A stretch of 64,000 nt of DNA, taken from assembly GCF_002286735.1 (NCBI RefSeq), contig NZ_NRTA01000003.1, positions 1 to 64,000 on the forward strand, in the 5' to 3' direction. Shown here in pieces: positions 45,063 to 54,167 of this stretch. The position numbers and the translations under genes were made by a program. Within the stretch, counting starts at the first letter, position 1. Every line of letters starts with the position of its first letter. Source of the stretch: Leptolyngbya sp. BC1307. Lineage in GTDB: Bacteria > Cyanobacteriota > Cyanobacteriia > Phormidesmidales > Phormidesmidaceae. Under the pieces are notes generated by a model. That model worked only from the letters and a program-made list of their open reading frames with translations, did no database searches and was not told the DNA's origin.

Positions 45063-45189
45063 GACTTGCCACAGAGTCAGAAATATTGGCTACTGTCTAT
45101 CTTTACAAGTTAAGATTGACCGCTTCGACCAGTTTAGACAATTAATTCTTCTGCTCAATACAGCCTGTGTGACAATTCCTTAAATTCTC

Positions 45190-46611
45190 TCAACTGAATC
45201 GCCGTTGAAGATGCCGCTCTGACCAGCCGCGCATTTTGCCAGGATTTAGCAGACCGTGAGGGTCTACCTTTTCTTTGAACTTAAGCTGTTTTTCATCGAT
45301 GGTTTTGCGTCCGCCGTCTTCCAGGATATAGGTGTGTGGGTTGGCGATAAATGCACCGTTCTCTTCGTGGTAGCGGATGATTTCATTCAGGCGTTCGGCG
45401 GTGGAGTAGCGCACTAGCTGAAGTGCGGCAGGCAAAATATTTCCCTGCACCCGGATGTACTCCAAGTGCATGACCACCTCGTCGCCGAAGTGCTCATACA
45501 TATGTTGCAGTAGCTGCAAGTCGGGGTCGTAAGGAAAAACTGTTTGTAAATAAGTCCAGCGCTCATCCACATTGCGAGCGTGAAGCGTCGTGTGGTTCCA
45601 GGTAAATTCGCCGAGGGCTGCGCCTTTACTCGCCGCCTGCGCGTCTTTTTGATAGGTAAGGGTGCCCTCGTATTCTTTGATGAGCTCGCCTAATGCCAAC
45701 AGGTCGGCTTCGGAGACAATTAGCAGCGCCGCTGCTTTTCCCTCGGGCAAGGCGTCTTTGAGCGCGGCAAAGTAGCTAGGAATAGGCCAGGCGTGAATGC
45801 TGATCAGCTTTTTGATAATGCCATCGGCGTCGCCCAGTGCCTGACCAAAGTGAGCGGCCCTCATAAAGTCATCGAAAACGACAATCACGTCTGCCCAGGG
45901 ATAGACTGGCCCTAAGGGAATTTCTAGCTCGGTAATAATGCCGTTGGTGCCGTAGGCGTGGCTGACCTGCTGCACGTCGCCGCCGCGCAGTTCGAGCACG
46001 CGAGGGGTGTCTTCTAAGGTGACCACGCGGACGGATTGAAGATTGCCGCGATCGCGCAACTGCCCATACATCACCGAGCCAATGCCGCCACTGCCCCCAC
46101 CGATAAATCCACCAATCGTCGCCGTCCGATAGGTGGAGGGAAACATCCGAATCTCCCACCCCTGCAGACGAGTCACCCGGTCAATCGCCGCCAGCTTAGC
46201 CCCCGCTTCCACGCAAGCTTGCCCTGGCTTCACCCACTTCACCGCATTCATTGCGCTCAGGTCTACAATCACGCCGCCCGCCAACGGAATCGCCTGCCCA
46301 TAGTTACCCGTCCCAGCGCCGCGCACCGTTAGCGGTACTTTGCTATCGACACAAACTTTGGCTACCTTTAAAACCTCGGCTTCAGTTTTAGGCCGCACGA
46401 CCAGATTGCCGACTTTATCTTTGAGCTGCTCCGCTAAAATCGGGCTGAAGTGATAGTAGTCTTTAGAAAGCTTAGCGACCTGGCTAGGGTCTAGTATGGT
46501 CTCGATAGTGCCAAAGCGGTCAGCAAACGCCTGCCAGTCTGTTGATTGAGACGCTAACTGAATCCCCGATTGGGCTGTCGTTTGCGCCGAGGCTTGATCC
46601 GAAGGTTTCAT
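45190..46611 (-). CDS. FAD-binding oxidoreductase (GlcD-like)
   Basis: About 473 aa from ATG 46611, with a GTG one codon earlier. PCMH-type FAD domain with VRPKTEAEVLKVAKV, TVRGAGTGNYGQAIPLAGG (FAD loop) and GGFIGGGSGGIGSVMYG, then a C-terminal FAD-oxidase segment that includes a HxxLLNPGKMRGW-like end. This matches GlcD/DLD-type flavoproteins that oxidise 2-hydroxy acids such as glycolate or lactate. The iron-sulfur partner (GlcF) and GlcE are not in the window. A photorespiratory role in glycolate oxidation is only a hypothesis. Confidence 0.82.
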   Translation of the reverse strand: MKPSDQASAQTTAQSGIQLASQSTDWQAFADRFGTIETILDPSQVAKLSKDYYHFSPILAEQLKDKVGNLVVRPKTEAEVLKVAKVCVDSKVPLTVRGAGTGNYGQAIPLAGGVIVDLSAMNAVKWVKPGQACVEAGAKLAAIDRVTRLQGWEIRMFPSTYRTATIGGFIGGGSGGIGSVMYGQLRDRGNLQSVRVVTLEDTPRVLELRGGDVQQVSHAYGTNGIITELEIPLGPVYPWADVIVVFDDFMRAAHFGQALGDADGIIKKLISIHAWPIPSYFAALKDALPEGKAAALLIVSEADLLALGELIKEYEGTLTYQKDAQAASKGAALGEFTWNHTTLHARNVDERWTYLQTVFPYDPDLQLLQHMYEHFGDEVVMHLEYIRVQGNILPAALQLVRYSTAERLNEIIRYHEENGAFIANPHTYILEDGGRKTIDEKQLKFKEKVDPHGLLNPGKMRGWSERHLQRRFS

Positions 46612-46718
46612 CACGTTTTTTTAGCTAACCTAGCAGTGATACCAATCCCATATTAAACCGCCTACGATGGCAGTACGGTTACTCACAAGCGGTCTGACCG
46701 CTCAAATAGACAAGGGAG

Positions 46719-47051
46719 ATGGCGATGAATCAGCGTAGAGGCTTTTTTGCAAAGCTGTTTGACTTTTCTTTCTCGACGTTTGTCGCGCCTCAAGTAGTGG
46801 GTGTTCTCTACATTTTGGGGCTAATTGGCGCTGTTCTGTTTGCGCTAATCGCAGTTGTGAATGGGTTTCAATTTAGCCCTATCGAAGGCGTTATCACGCT
46901 GATCGCATCGCTTGTAGGGCTCCTCGTTTACTCAATTGTGTTGAGAGTCTCTTTAGAGAGCTTTATTGCCATTATTCGCACTGCGGAAAATACCCGAGTA
47001 CTGGCAGAGAATGTACTGAATAATCCGGCTGATTCTTCTCGACCAGAATAA
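46719..47051 (+). CDS. DUF4282 membrane protein
   Basis: 110-aa protein with a basic N-terminus (RRGFFAKLFDFSFSTFVAP) and two hydrophobic helices ending VYSIVLRVSLESFIAIIRTAENTRV. The FFxKLFDFSF start and the ISRTAEN-like end match DUF4282. Start ATG 46719 or 46725. Function unknown. It diverges from the FAD oxidase gene with 108 bp between them. Confidence 0.8.
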   Translation: MAMNQRRGFFAKLFDFSFSTFVAPQVVGVLYILGLIGAVLFALIAVVNGFQFSPIEGVITLIASLVGLLVYSIVLRVSLESFIAIIRTAENTRVLAENVLNNPADSSRPE

Positions 47052-47067
47052 CTGAGGTATTTTTACG

Positions 47068-47328
47068 GTGAGAGAAGCTCTGGCATATTGCCAATTATGG
47101 AGAGGTAAGTGCATCGCCACGCCCTTTGAGTCAACCTGTCGCCCTGTAAAGAATATGTTTGCTAATCCTGTCTCTACATTTCCGCTGTTGCAATACCTGA
47201 CTCAGCCTATCGGGCAGCCTGAGCATCGGCTAGTTGTGAATCCTCTAAAGTTTTGGCACCAGCAAAAAATTCACCACATCGAGCGCTGCTGGGTGAAGTC
47301 TTATATGCCCGAAGAGCGAACGCATTAA
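47068..47328 (+). CDS. Doubtful small open reading frame
   Basis: 86 codons from GTG 47068, preceded by GAGG at about 14 bases. It fills an otherwise empty gap between DUF4282 and the CHAT gene and is not the shadow of another gene. The sequence (for example KFWHQQKIHHIERCWVKS) has no family I recognise. Composition does not strongly favour coding. Confidence 0.25.
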   Translation: MREALAYCQLWRGKCIATPFESTCRPVKNMFANPVSTFPLLQYLTQPIGQPEHRLVVNPLKFWHQQKIHHIERCWVKSYMPEERTH

Positions 47329-47372
47329 GCTGCCGTCTGACACAATCGGATCTCTGCTTCACCTCATGCAGC

Positions 47373-49874
47373 CTATTCTATTAGGAGCAAACTGAGTTCT
47401 TCCTTTGTCTCACTCCAGTCGGCGATCGCACTTCCTAACCAGAGCCAGTTATCACCTAGAGAATTGGCTCTAAATTCGTCAGGGGCTTCATTTAAAACCT
47501 GAACAAAAGCGGCCAGGGCTTGTTCTGTCAGCAAGTTCCGCTGAACCGGGTCGGCTTCGATTTTTGAGAGGGAGAGCGCCGCCATGGCCACGCCAGCATA
47601 GGCATTTAGCACATATTCGCTAGCGGGTTGATCAGAAAAATAGATATTCTCCGCTGCGGGCTGACGCTCAGCTAAGACAATGGCTCGCTGCCAGCTTTCT
47701 AGCGCCAGATCGTCATCGCCCATCGCATATTGGGCAAATCCCAGTGCCATAGAGATTTCCATCCAGTCAGGCTCGCCCGCTAGCGCCGTTACCCAAGAGC
47801 GCATGGCATCGTTAACTGAAAAGTCATTACTGCCCTGCTTAACTAATCCCCACTGCGCCCGGCCTTTAAAGAAGGAGACAATGACATCTGTCTGCTGGCT
47901 GCGATTAGCGGTATTCAAGGCATTAATTGCCGCCGTAAATTTTCCTTGATCAATCAATTTTTGAGTCGCTATTGTCGCGGCATCAAGATCTTTTTGATTG
48001 AGGGCGATCTCCAATTGAGCGGGTAGCTCTAGCTCGCTTACGGAAGTGGGCAGCAGATCTGGGGTGAGGCGATCGCGCTGTAACCAACCGGCTGTAACCA
48101 CCCCTAGCCAACCGACCAAAGCCACCCCCGCAATGCCCGAAACTATCAACAGTTGCTTCTGAGAAAATTTTCTAGGCTGAGGCGTACGACGGCGGGGCAG
48201 GCGCTTACCTACTCGCTCAGCGGGAACGGCTTCAGTCGTCGGATCGGCGATCTCGGGCGGCACAGGAACGGCAGTCTGCTGCTCTCCATAAAACCCGCTG
48301 GGGGTCTCAACGGCTTCCGGTACGTGCAGCTCGTCATCTATATCAGCGGTAGACGTATCAGCGGTAGACAGCGGCATCGATAGCTGTTTTAGCAAAGCGT
48401 TAGTTGCGTCGGCATCGGCACTGCTCCTCACTGGGTAGCTCACCTTTTGATTGTCCGAGCTAGCTTCTGGGCTAACATCAGCCCTTACCGCCGAACTGTC
48501 GTTTGGCAGTAAGGGTTGAGGCGCTGATGCTGCTGTCTCTGAACCGGCTAACGCTGCATCGGTCGCCTGGCTAGTGCGACGGTCTGCCGCATCAGTATCG
48601 GCTAGCTCCGACTCGAAAAAGAGGTCGCCAAAGAGATCGTTGTCTAGTGCCTGGGCGTTTTCGGTGCTGTTTGTTGTTCTCACCAGATAGCCGTCAAAAG
48701 AAGGCTGCATATAGAGCGTTGGCAGCGCCCAGTAAAACTCATGTGAACCGTAAGCTGAGATCAACCCTTGCCGGGTGCGGTTCAAGCTGAGGTCAATTGA
48801 CTGGCCCTTTCTCAGGTTGCGATAGAGCAGTTGGGTAAACGTAATCGCCACATGGTCAGGAATGCGCTCGGTCATGGCGATCACAGCCGGCAAGCCCCGG
48901 TTTACCAGTGCCTGAGCCAGGTTGCGCTCCTGCCAGCCCGGCTCACTGCTGGAGCTGTAGCCGCCCCGACAGGAGTTAAAGACCGCTAGCTTAATCCCGT
49001 TATTGACCAGTAGGCCAGCGAGGTCTTCACCGCTGAGCGGCTCAGTTAAGCCCGTTTGGCGACTCACTAGATAGAGATCGCCGCCAGCATTGCCCAGATT
49101 GCTATGGCCTGCGTAGTGGAGTACCTGATAGTTACCCCGATCTAGCTCCTGGGTGAGTTCAGCGCGTCCGGGTTGCTCAAGGATGGTCAGTTGCACGTCT
49201 AGCAGCGTCTCGCCAGTGTCTGCATGCTTAACCAGTAGATCGGGATGCAGCTCAGACTGTAGATGATAGACCTCTTGCTTCAGTTCCAAGCGCTCCTGGT
49301 CATCAGGCGCGGCAATTACCATTAATATGCGTAAGCTCTGCCCTGGCTCACTCGCTCTTGTAAGGGGCAGTGAGTGAGCCTGCCGCCGATCTAAAATGTA
49401 GCGGGAGAAAATTACGTCAGTGCCCGTTGCCAGCGGTCTCGTGCCCGCATGCAGAGTTTCCCAGGGCAACTGCTGCAGGCGGCTGTCTTTCATGCCAATT
49501 CTGAGCCGCAGCAGATCTTGACGGTTTTGGGCAACTCCTTGAGCGGTGACCCAGCTATCGTGCAGTTGCCCCTGAAAGAGTTCGTCGTGTAGGGTTTGCC
49601 CTAAGTGAATCAGGGTAGCCGCTTCGGCATCTGTTAGAGCGCTGTGCTGGCTGGGCTGACGGCCTGTCCGAGTTGTCAGAGCGTGACGCTGTTGCCCCTT
49701 TAGCAGCCCCAGCAGCGGATCGTGCATCAAAGCTTTGGTCTGCTCTAGCCACTCACTGACAGACCAGCGCACTTTTTCTTCAGCCAGTGGGACGCCCTTG
49801 GCGACATTTTCTGTACGCACCAAATACTGATCGCCACCCACAGCAGTGATGGATATTTCAAATTCCTGAATCAC
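47373..49874 (-). CDS. CHAT-domain caspase-like protein with membrane helix and TPR-like C-terminus
   Basis: 833 aa from GTG 49874, which begins VIQEFEISITAVGGDQYLVR, the usual beginning of cyanobacterial CHAT proteins; the frame extends to 49931. The CHAT (caspase-HetF) domain covers about residues 130-400, with the predicted catalytic pair His near 254 (YAGHSNLG) and Cys near 299 (AVFNSCRGG). A low-complexity linker at about 410-570 includes an in-frame duplication. A membrane helix (about 573-593, LIVSGIAGVALVGWLG) and a TPR-like region of about 230 residues follow. It is probably a membrane-anchored cysteine peptidase or sensor. Substrates are unknown. Confidence 0.85.
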   Translation of the reverse strand: MIQEFEISITAVGGDQYLVRTENVAKGVPLAEEKVRWSVSEWLEQTKALMHDPLLGLLKGQQRHALTTRTGRQPSQHSALTDAEAATLIHLGQTLHDELFQGQLHDSWVTAQGVAQNRQDLLRLRIGMKDSRLQQLPWETLHAGTRPLATGTDVIFSRYILDRRQAHSLPLTRASEPGQSLRILMVIAAPDDQERLELKQEVYHLQSELHPDLLVKHADTGETLLDVQLTILEQPGRAELTQELDRGNYQVLHYAGHSNLGNAGGDLYLVSRQTGLTEPLSGEDLAGLLVNNGIKLAVFNSCRGGYSSSSEPGWQERNLAQALVNRGLPAVIAMTERIPDHVAITFTQLLYRNLRKGQSIDLSLNRTRQGLISAYGSHEFYWALPTLYMQPSFDGYLVRTTNSTENAQALDNDLFGDLFFESELADTDAADRRTSQATDAALAGSETAASAPQPLLPNDSSAVRADVSPEASSDNQKVSYPVRSSADADATNALLKQLSMPLSTADTSTADIDDELHVPEAVETPSGFYGEQQTAVPVPPEIADPTTEAVPAERVGKRLPRRRTPQPRKFSQKQLLIVSGIAGVALVGWLGVVTAGWLQRDRLTPDLLPTSVSELELPAQLEIALNQKDLDAATIATQKLIDQGKFTAAINALNTANRSQQTDVIVSFFKGRAQWGLVKQGSNDFSVNDAMRSWVTALAGEPDWMEISMALGFAQYAMGDDDLALESWQRAIVLAERQPAAENIYFSDQPASEYVLNAYAGVAMAALSLSKIEADPVQRNLLTEQALAAFVQVLNEAPDEFRANSLGDNWLWLGSAIADWSETKEELSLLLIE
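48341..48370. repeat. In-frame tandem duplication, 2 x 15 bp
   Basis: TATCAGCGGTAGACG is followed directly by TATCAGCGGTAGACA inside the linker of the CHAT gene, in frame (five codons per unit). Confidence 0.9.
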
Positions 49875-50321
49875 GGCAGCTCTTATCCCCTGGTAGATAG
49901 GTCGCGATAGCCTCGTCTGGCAGAGGCACAACGGCGATCGCCTCAGCGTTAGTCGCCTACACAGCCCACCTCACTACTTTAAACGCTCTGCTAAGGCGCT
50001 GTAATTGGTGAGGCTGGGCAGTATTTAATACCTCAAGGCCGCTATCCCTATCCCTAGAGTAGGGAGCAAGTTCTATTTTCAGGACGATGTTAGGACAGTT
50101 GTGAGCGCGCCCACTCATTCGGAATGAGTCTGTTTCAATGCTGTCTCAATACTGAAGCAAAGATGAAGCCTCTGCGACTCAGGACATATTTGTTCAGCGA
50201 CTTGAACCACTGGCTCTCAATCTGATTTAAGCTTGTGTAAATAATTGCAGATTTTTTATACTTGCTCCGTTACAGACGCTTTTCATTTCTTTAAGTACTT
50301 TCCTTTAAGAGCTTTTATCGG
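49875..50321. other. Divergent intergenic region between CHAT and MFS genes
   Basis: About 390-450 bp that must hold both promoters; a short palindrome (CCCTAGAGTAGGG) lies near 50053-50065. I see no RNA gene, repeat array or open frame worth naming. Confidence 0.4.
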
Positions 50322-51806
50322 ATGACTTCTTTACAGATTGAAGCCACCCAGCCAGCCGTTTCGATGATGGCGATCGCCCCGCTTTCCTCAACTGAGTCGC
50401 CGTTAGTAGAGCTGCCGTTAGTAGACCAGCCGTTAGCAGTCGGACGGCTGCCAAAATCTGACGTTCGCAAGAGCCTGAGAGCCTCTACTTTAGATGGCAC
50501 CTTTTCCTCTGCTTTTGAAAATGTTGTCAGAGGGGTGCTAATTAGCAACTTTTTGCTGGGACTAGGGGCAGGCGCTTTTGAAGTGGGACTGCTCGCTTCT
50601 ATCCCCATGCTGGCTCACCTGCTGCAGCCGTTGGGAGCCTATTTTTCAGAGAAAACGACTAGCCGCCACCTTTACTGTCTGTGGATTTATGGCACGTCGC
50701 GCTTGCTGTGGCTGCTGCCAGCGATGGGCATTTTTTGCTTCAGCAGTGGCTTTCTTGATGCCCACGGACTGACGCTGCTGACCATGGGCGTGCTGACCAT
50801 CAGCAATATTCTCGACGCGATTGGCTGCGCATCTTGGATGAGTTGGATGGCGGTGCTGGTGCCTGCTAAGCTGCGAGGTCGCTATTTTAGCCTGCGGCGA
50901 TCGCTCTCTAGTCTGGCAGCGCTGCTGACCATTCCGGTGGGCGGCTGGCTGGTTTCTAGCTGGATGGGCGGCGAAGTGGAAGGCTATGGCATTGTCTTGA
51001 TTGTGGCTGTACTGATGGGGTTAGTGAGTCTGGGCTTTCAGTTTCGGATGAGCGACGCCAATCCGAAGATGGTCACTAGCCAGAAGGTAGCCAGGTCTGT
51101 TCGAGGCTCCGATCACAAACTTTCTGCTGAAGGCGATCAGTCACCACCCGGTATCTGGGGCGATCGCAATTTTCTCACCCTGCTCTTATTCCTGGGCCTT
51201 TGGACTTTTGGCGTCAACTTGAGCGCACCTTTTTTCAACTTCTACCTGCTCGATACGCTGCGGCTAGATGTAAAATGGGTGACGCTCTACAGCAGCCTGA
51301 ACTACGGCGCATTCTTCCTGATGATTATGCTGTGGGGTCGGCTAGCAGATCGGATTGGTAACCGTCCGGTTTTGATGATTAACTGTCTGTTGGTCGCAGC
51401 CATTCCGCTGCTGTGGCTCTATACCGACAGCGGCGCGGTCTCCTTGCTGCTGGGACTGCCGCTATTACACATACTGCAGGGTGGTACTTTTGCCGCCATT
51501 GATCTCTGCTTAGGTAATATTCAGTTAGAGCTAGCGCCAGTAACCCGGCAGTCGGTTTATTTTGCGATCGCAGCGGCGATTATGGGCGTTGCTGGCGCAC
51601 TGGGGGCAACGGTCGGCAGCTTTTTAGCTGAGCTGCCTGCCTTTGGATTGCTGGGTGTCTTTGCGCTTTCGGCGCTCGTTCGGCTGGCCAGTATTACACC
51701 CCTGGTCTTTGTCACAGAAGCCCGCGCTCAACCTATCCGTCAGCTTATCAACCTGCGCGGGTACTGGGCTCCGCGACAGTGGCGGCTCTCTAGAGTCAAA
51801 GCCTGA
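50322..51806 (+). CDS. MFS transporter of unknown substrate
   Basis: 494-aa major-facilitator protein with about 12 membrane segments. After a Pro/Leu-rich N-terminus it reads LISNFLLGLGAGAFEVGLLA, then LPAMGIFCFSS and so on. The cytosolic loop between helices 6 and 7 is charged and central (SDANPKMVTSQKVARSVRGS). A second-half motif MLWGRLADRIGNRPVLM matches the MFS A-like signature. The N-terminus contains three imperfect 15-bp coding repeats (PLVEL/PLVDQ/PLAVG). No neighbour indicates a substrate. Confidence 0.8.
   Translation: MTSLQIEATQPAVSMMAIAPLSSTESPLVELPLVDQPLAVGRLPKSDVRKSLRASTLDGTFSSAFENVVRGVLISNFLLGLGAGAFEVGLLASIPMLAHLLQPLGAYFSEKTTSRHLYCLWIYGTSRLLWLLPAMGIFCFSSGFLDAHGLTLLTMGVLTISNILDAIGCASWMSWMAVLVPAKLRGRYFSLRRSLSSLAALLTIPVGGWLVSSWMGGEVEGYGIVLIVAVLMGLVSLGFQFRMSDANPKMVTSQKVARSVRGSDHKLSAEGDQSPPGIWGDRNFLTLLLFLGLWTFGVNLSAPFFNFYLLDTLRLDVKWVTLYSSLNYGAFFLMIMLWGRLADRIGNRPVLMINCLLVAAIPLLWLYTDSGAVSLLLGLPLLHILQGGTFAAIDLCLGNIQLELAPVTRQSVYFAIAAAIMGVAGALGATVGSFLAELPAFGLLGVFALSALVRLASITPLVFVTEARAQPIRQLINLRGYWAPRQWRLSRVKA
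50400..50444. repeat. In-frame imperfect tandem repeat, 3 x 15 bp
   Basis: Units starting CCGTTAGTAGA at 50400 and 50415, and CCGTTAGCAGT at 50430, encode PLVEL, PLVDQ and PLAVG in the N-terminus of the MFS protein. Confidence 0.85.
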
Positions 51807-51821
51807 CGCTAAAATCTAGGT

Positions 51822-54167
51822 ATGGTTGCCACTCCTACTCATGTGACTGATGCGAATACCGCCGACCTGGCTGAAGACAGAGCGCTTCAGCTCCAGCAGA
51901 TAGCGGATAGTCTGCGTCCGGGGCAACGGTCTCTGGCGCAATGGCGATCTGGCCCACTGGCGGTTTCGGCGGTGCCCGGCTCTGGTAAATCTACTGGGAT
52001 GGCGGCGGGCGCAGCGATCGCCATTGCCCACCATCAGCTGCACGCCCGCAAACAGCTCGTTTTAGTGACCTTTACGCGCTCGGCGGCGGCTAATCTTAAA
52101 GCTAAAGTGCGTCAGCATTTGCGATCGCTCTCGCTACCACTCAATAGCTTTGTCGTCCACACCCTGCACGGCCTAGCGCTCAATATTGCCACCCGACATC
52201 CCGAAGTTTCCGGCATTAACCTGTCTCCCTTGGATTCAGAAGGCACAACGCTAGTCTCCCCGACCCAAAACCATCGGCTGATTCGCATGGCGGTGGAACG
52301 CTGGATTGCCGATAATCCCATCGACTATCAGCGGCTAATTGAGGGGCAAAGCTTTGACGGCGAAGAGGCTGAACGACTGCGCCGTCAGTCGGTGCTGCGG
52401 ACAGAAGTGCTACCCGCGCTGGCCGATACCGTCATCCACGAAGCTAAAAGCTCGGGGCTGTTGCCCGATGAGCTAGCTGAGATTGCTCAAACAATGGTGA
52501 TCGGGGTGCCCGAAGGGGCTGCTGATTACGCGGTAGTGGCGATCGCCGCTGGCCTCTACGCCCACTATCAGGCATTGCTGGCTGACCAAGGGCTCATTGA
52601 CTACGACGACATGATCTTAGCCGCGCTCAAAACCTTACAGGAGCCAACCCTGCGTCAGCTCTGGCAGAGCCGAGTATTTGCCATCTTTGAAGACGAGGCG
52701 CAGGACTCTTCGCCGCTACAAACCCGCTTATTGGAAGTGCTCGCCGCTGACCCCGACAATCCTCAGCAGCCGCTAAACCTGGTACGAGTGGGCGATCCGA
52801 ACCAGGCCATCAATTCCACGTTTACTCCGGCTGACCCAGTATTTTTCAATCAGTTTTGCGATCGAGCTCAAGAAATCGGACGGCTGGCCAGCATTGAGCA
52901 GGCAGGCCGGAGCTGCGATCGCATCATGGCGGCAGCTAACTTCACCCTGCACTGGGTCAATCAAAACGCGGCGGTCCAAGCCTTTCGCACTCAAGATATC
53001 CTGCCGGTTGGCGCTGACGATCCGCAGCCAAACGCTAACCCGGAGCCCATTGGGAGCGGTGTAGAATTGGTTCGTCCTAAAAGCACGCTTGAAACCGTCA
53101 AACAGCTTGCTCAAAGAGTGGTAGACGCTTTTGAAGCGGATAAAAATCTCAGCGCAGCGATATTGGTGAGAGAAGCGCGGCAGGGTAAATTCATTCGAGA
53201 AATCTTAGAAGATGCTGACCGGCTCGGATTCGATTTTGAGGCAACTGGGATTGAGATTTATGATGTGGGCGCGCGCGATCGCAAAACCCACATCCCCAGA
53301 GAAATGCTCGATCTGCTGCAGTTCATCGAGCGCCCTCACTCACCCGACAATATCAAAGCCGCGCTGCGCGTACTGGTCTCCCGTCAGCTCATTCCCACCC
53401 AAGACCTCAACCCGCTTGCCACTCATCCCGAGCAGTTTCTCTATCCCGGCCCGCTCGACACTCCGCCTCAAACTCAGCCAGCTCAGCAGGCCCGCCGCTA
53501 CTGCGCCTCTTTGCTCCGAGCCAGGCTAGAACTGCCCGCCTACCATCTCATCCCCTTTTTGGGCCTCACCCTCCGCTACGACCAGAGCGAACTGGCCACT
53601 GCCGATAAGCTCGCCGCCCGCATTGCCCAGCAAACTCTAGAAGACAGTACTCTGACTGCGATGCTGATCGCACTTCAAGAACTGCTGAGCAGCGAACGAT
53701 TCAGCGCCGTCGAAGCCGAAGATACCGAATCTCAGTACGCTCGCCCCGGTCGGCTCACGATCATGACCATGCACAAAGCCAAAGGGCTTGACTGGGATAT
53801 GGTCTATCTGCCCTTTTTGCATAAACGCAGCATTCCTGGCGAAGTCTGGGTGCCGCAGCAAATGCAGTTTCTCGGTGATTTTGCCCTAGATGAAGTCGCC
53901 CGCGCTCAGCTTCGCGCCCACACGCACGCCACCTACGCCCACAGCTACAAACCTGCACCTATCCCCGACATCGAGACTGCCTGGCAGCAGGCCAGCAACC
54001 TCAAAAAAGCTGAAGAGTACCGCCTACTCTACGTCGCCATGACCCGCGCCAAAAAACTGCTGTGGATGTCTGCCGCTCGTCAGGCTCCCTTTGCCTGGAG
54101 TAACCCTGACAACCTGCAAGACGCCGAAGCCAGCCCTGTTTTTACGGCACTAGCTCGCGATCTGTAA
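51822..54167 (+). CDS. UvrD/PcrA-like superfamily 1 DNA helicase
   Basis: 781-aa ATP-dependent helicase of the UvrD/Rep family. Motif I AVPGSGKSTGM (about residue 50), motif Ia-like LVTFTRSAAANLKAKV, motif II FEDEAQDSSPLQ, a glutamine motif-containing start and motifs V/VI (TMHKAKGLDWDMVYLP and RLLYVAMTRAK) are all intact. No extra nuclease domain is seen. The start is MVATPTHVT at ATG 51822. It begins 15 bp after the MFS gene and ends in a 26-bp tail-to-tail overlap with the dcm gene. Its role is most likely general DNA repair or recombination. Confidence 0.9.
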   Translation: MVATPTHVTDANTADLAEDRALQLQQIADSLRPGQRSLAQWRSGPLAVSAVPGSGKSTGMAAGAAIAIAHHQLHARKQLVLVTFTRSAAANLKAKVRQHLRSLSLPLNSFVVHTLHGLALNIATRHPEVSGINLSPLDSEGTTLVSPTQNHRLIRMAVERWIADNPIDYQRLIEGQSFDGEEAERLRRQSVLRTEVLPALADTVIHEAKSSGLLPDELAEIAQTMVIGVPEGAADYAVVAIAAGLYAHYQALLADQGLIDYDDMILAALKTLQEPTLRQLWQSRVFAIFEDEAQDSSPLQTRLLEVLAADPDNPQQPLNLVRVGDPNQAINSTFTPADPVFFNQFCDRAQEIGRLASIEQAGRSCDRIMAAANFTLHWVNQNAAVQAFRTQDILPVGADDPQPNANPEPIGSGVELVRPKSTLETVKQLAQRVVDAFEADKNLSAAILVREARQGKFIREILEDADRLGFDFEATGIEIYDVGARDRKTHIPREMLDLLQFIERPHSPDNIKAALRVLVSRQLIPTQDLNPLATHPEQFLYPGPLDTPPQTQPAQQARRYCASLLRARLELPAYHLIPFLGLTLRYDQSELATADKLAARIAQQTLEDSTLTAMLIALQELLSSERFSAVEAEDTESQYARPGRLTIMTMHKAKGLDWDMVYLPFLHKRSIPGEVWVPQQMQFLGDFALDEVARAQLRAHTHATYAHSYKPAPIPDIETAWQQASNLKKAEEYRLLYVAMTRAKKLLWMSAARQAPFAWSNPDNLQDAEASPVFTALARDL

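Noticed and set aside
51822-54167. UvrD-like helicase as a member of the GHKL-dcm system
   Set aside because: It is on the opposite strand, converges with dcm, and looks like a general repair helicase that follows the MFS gene.
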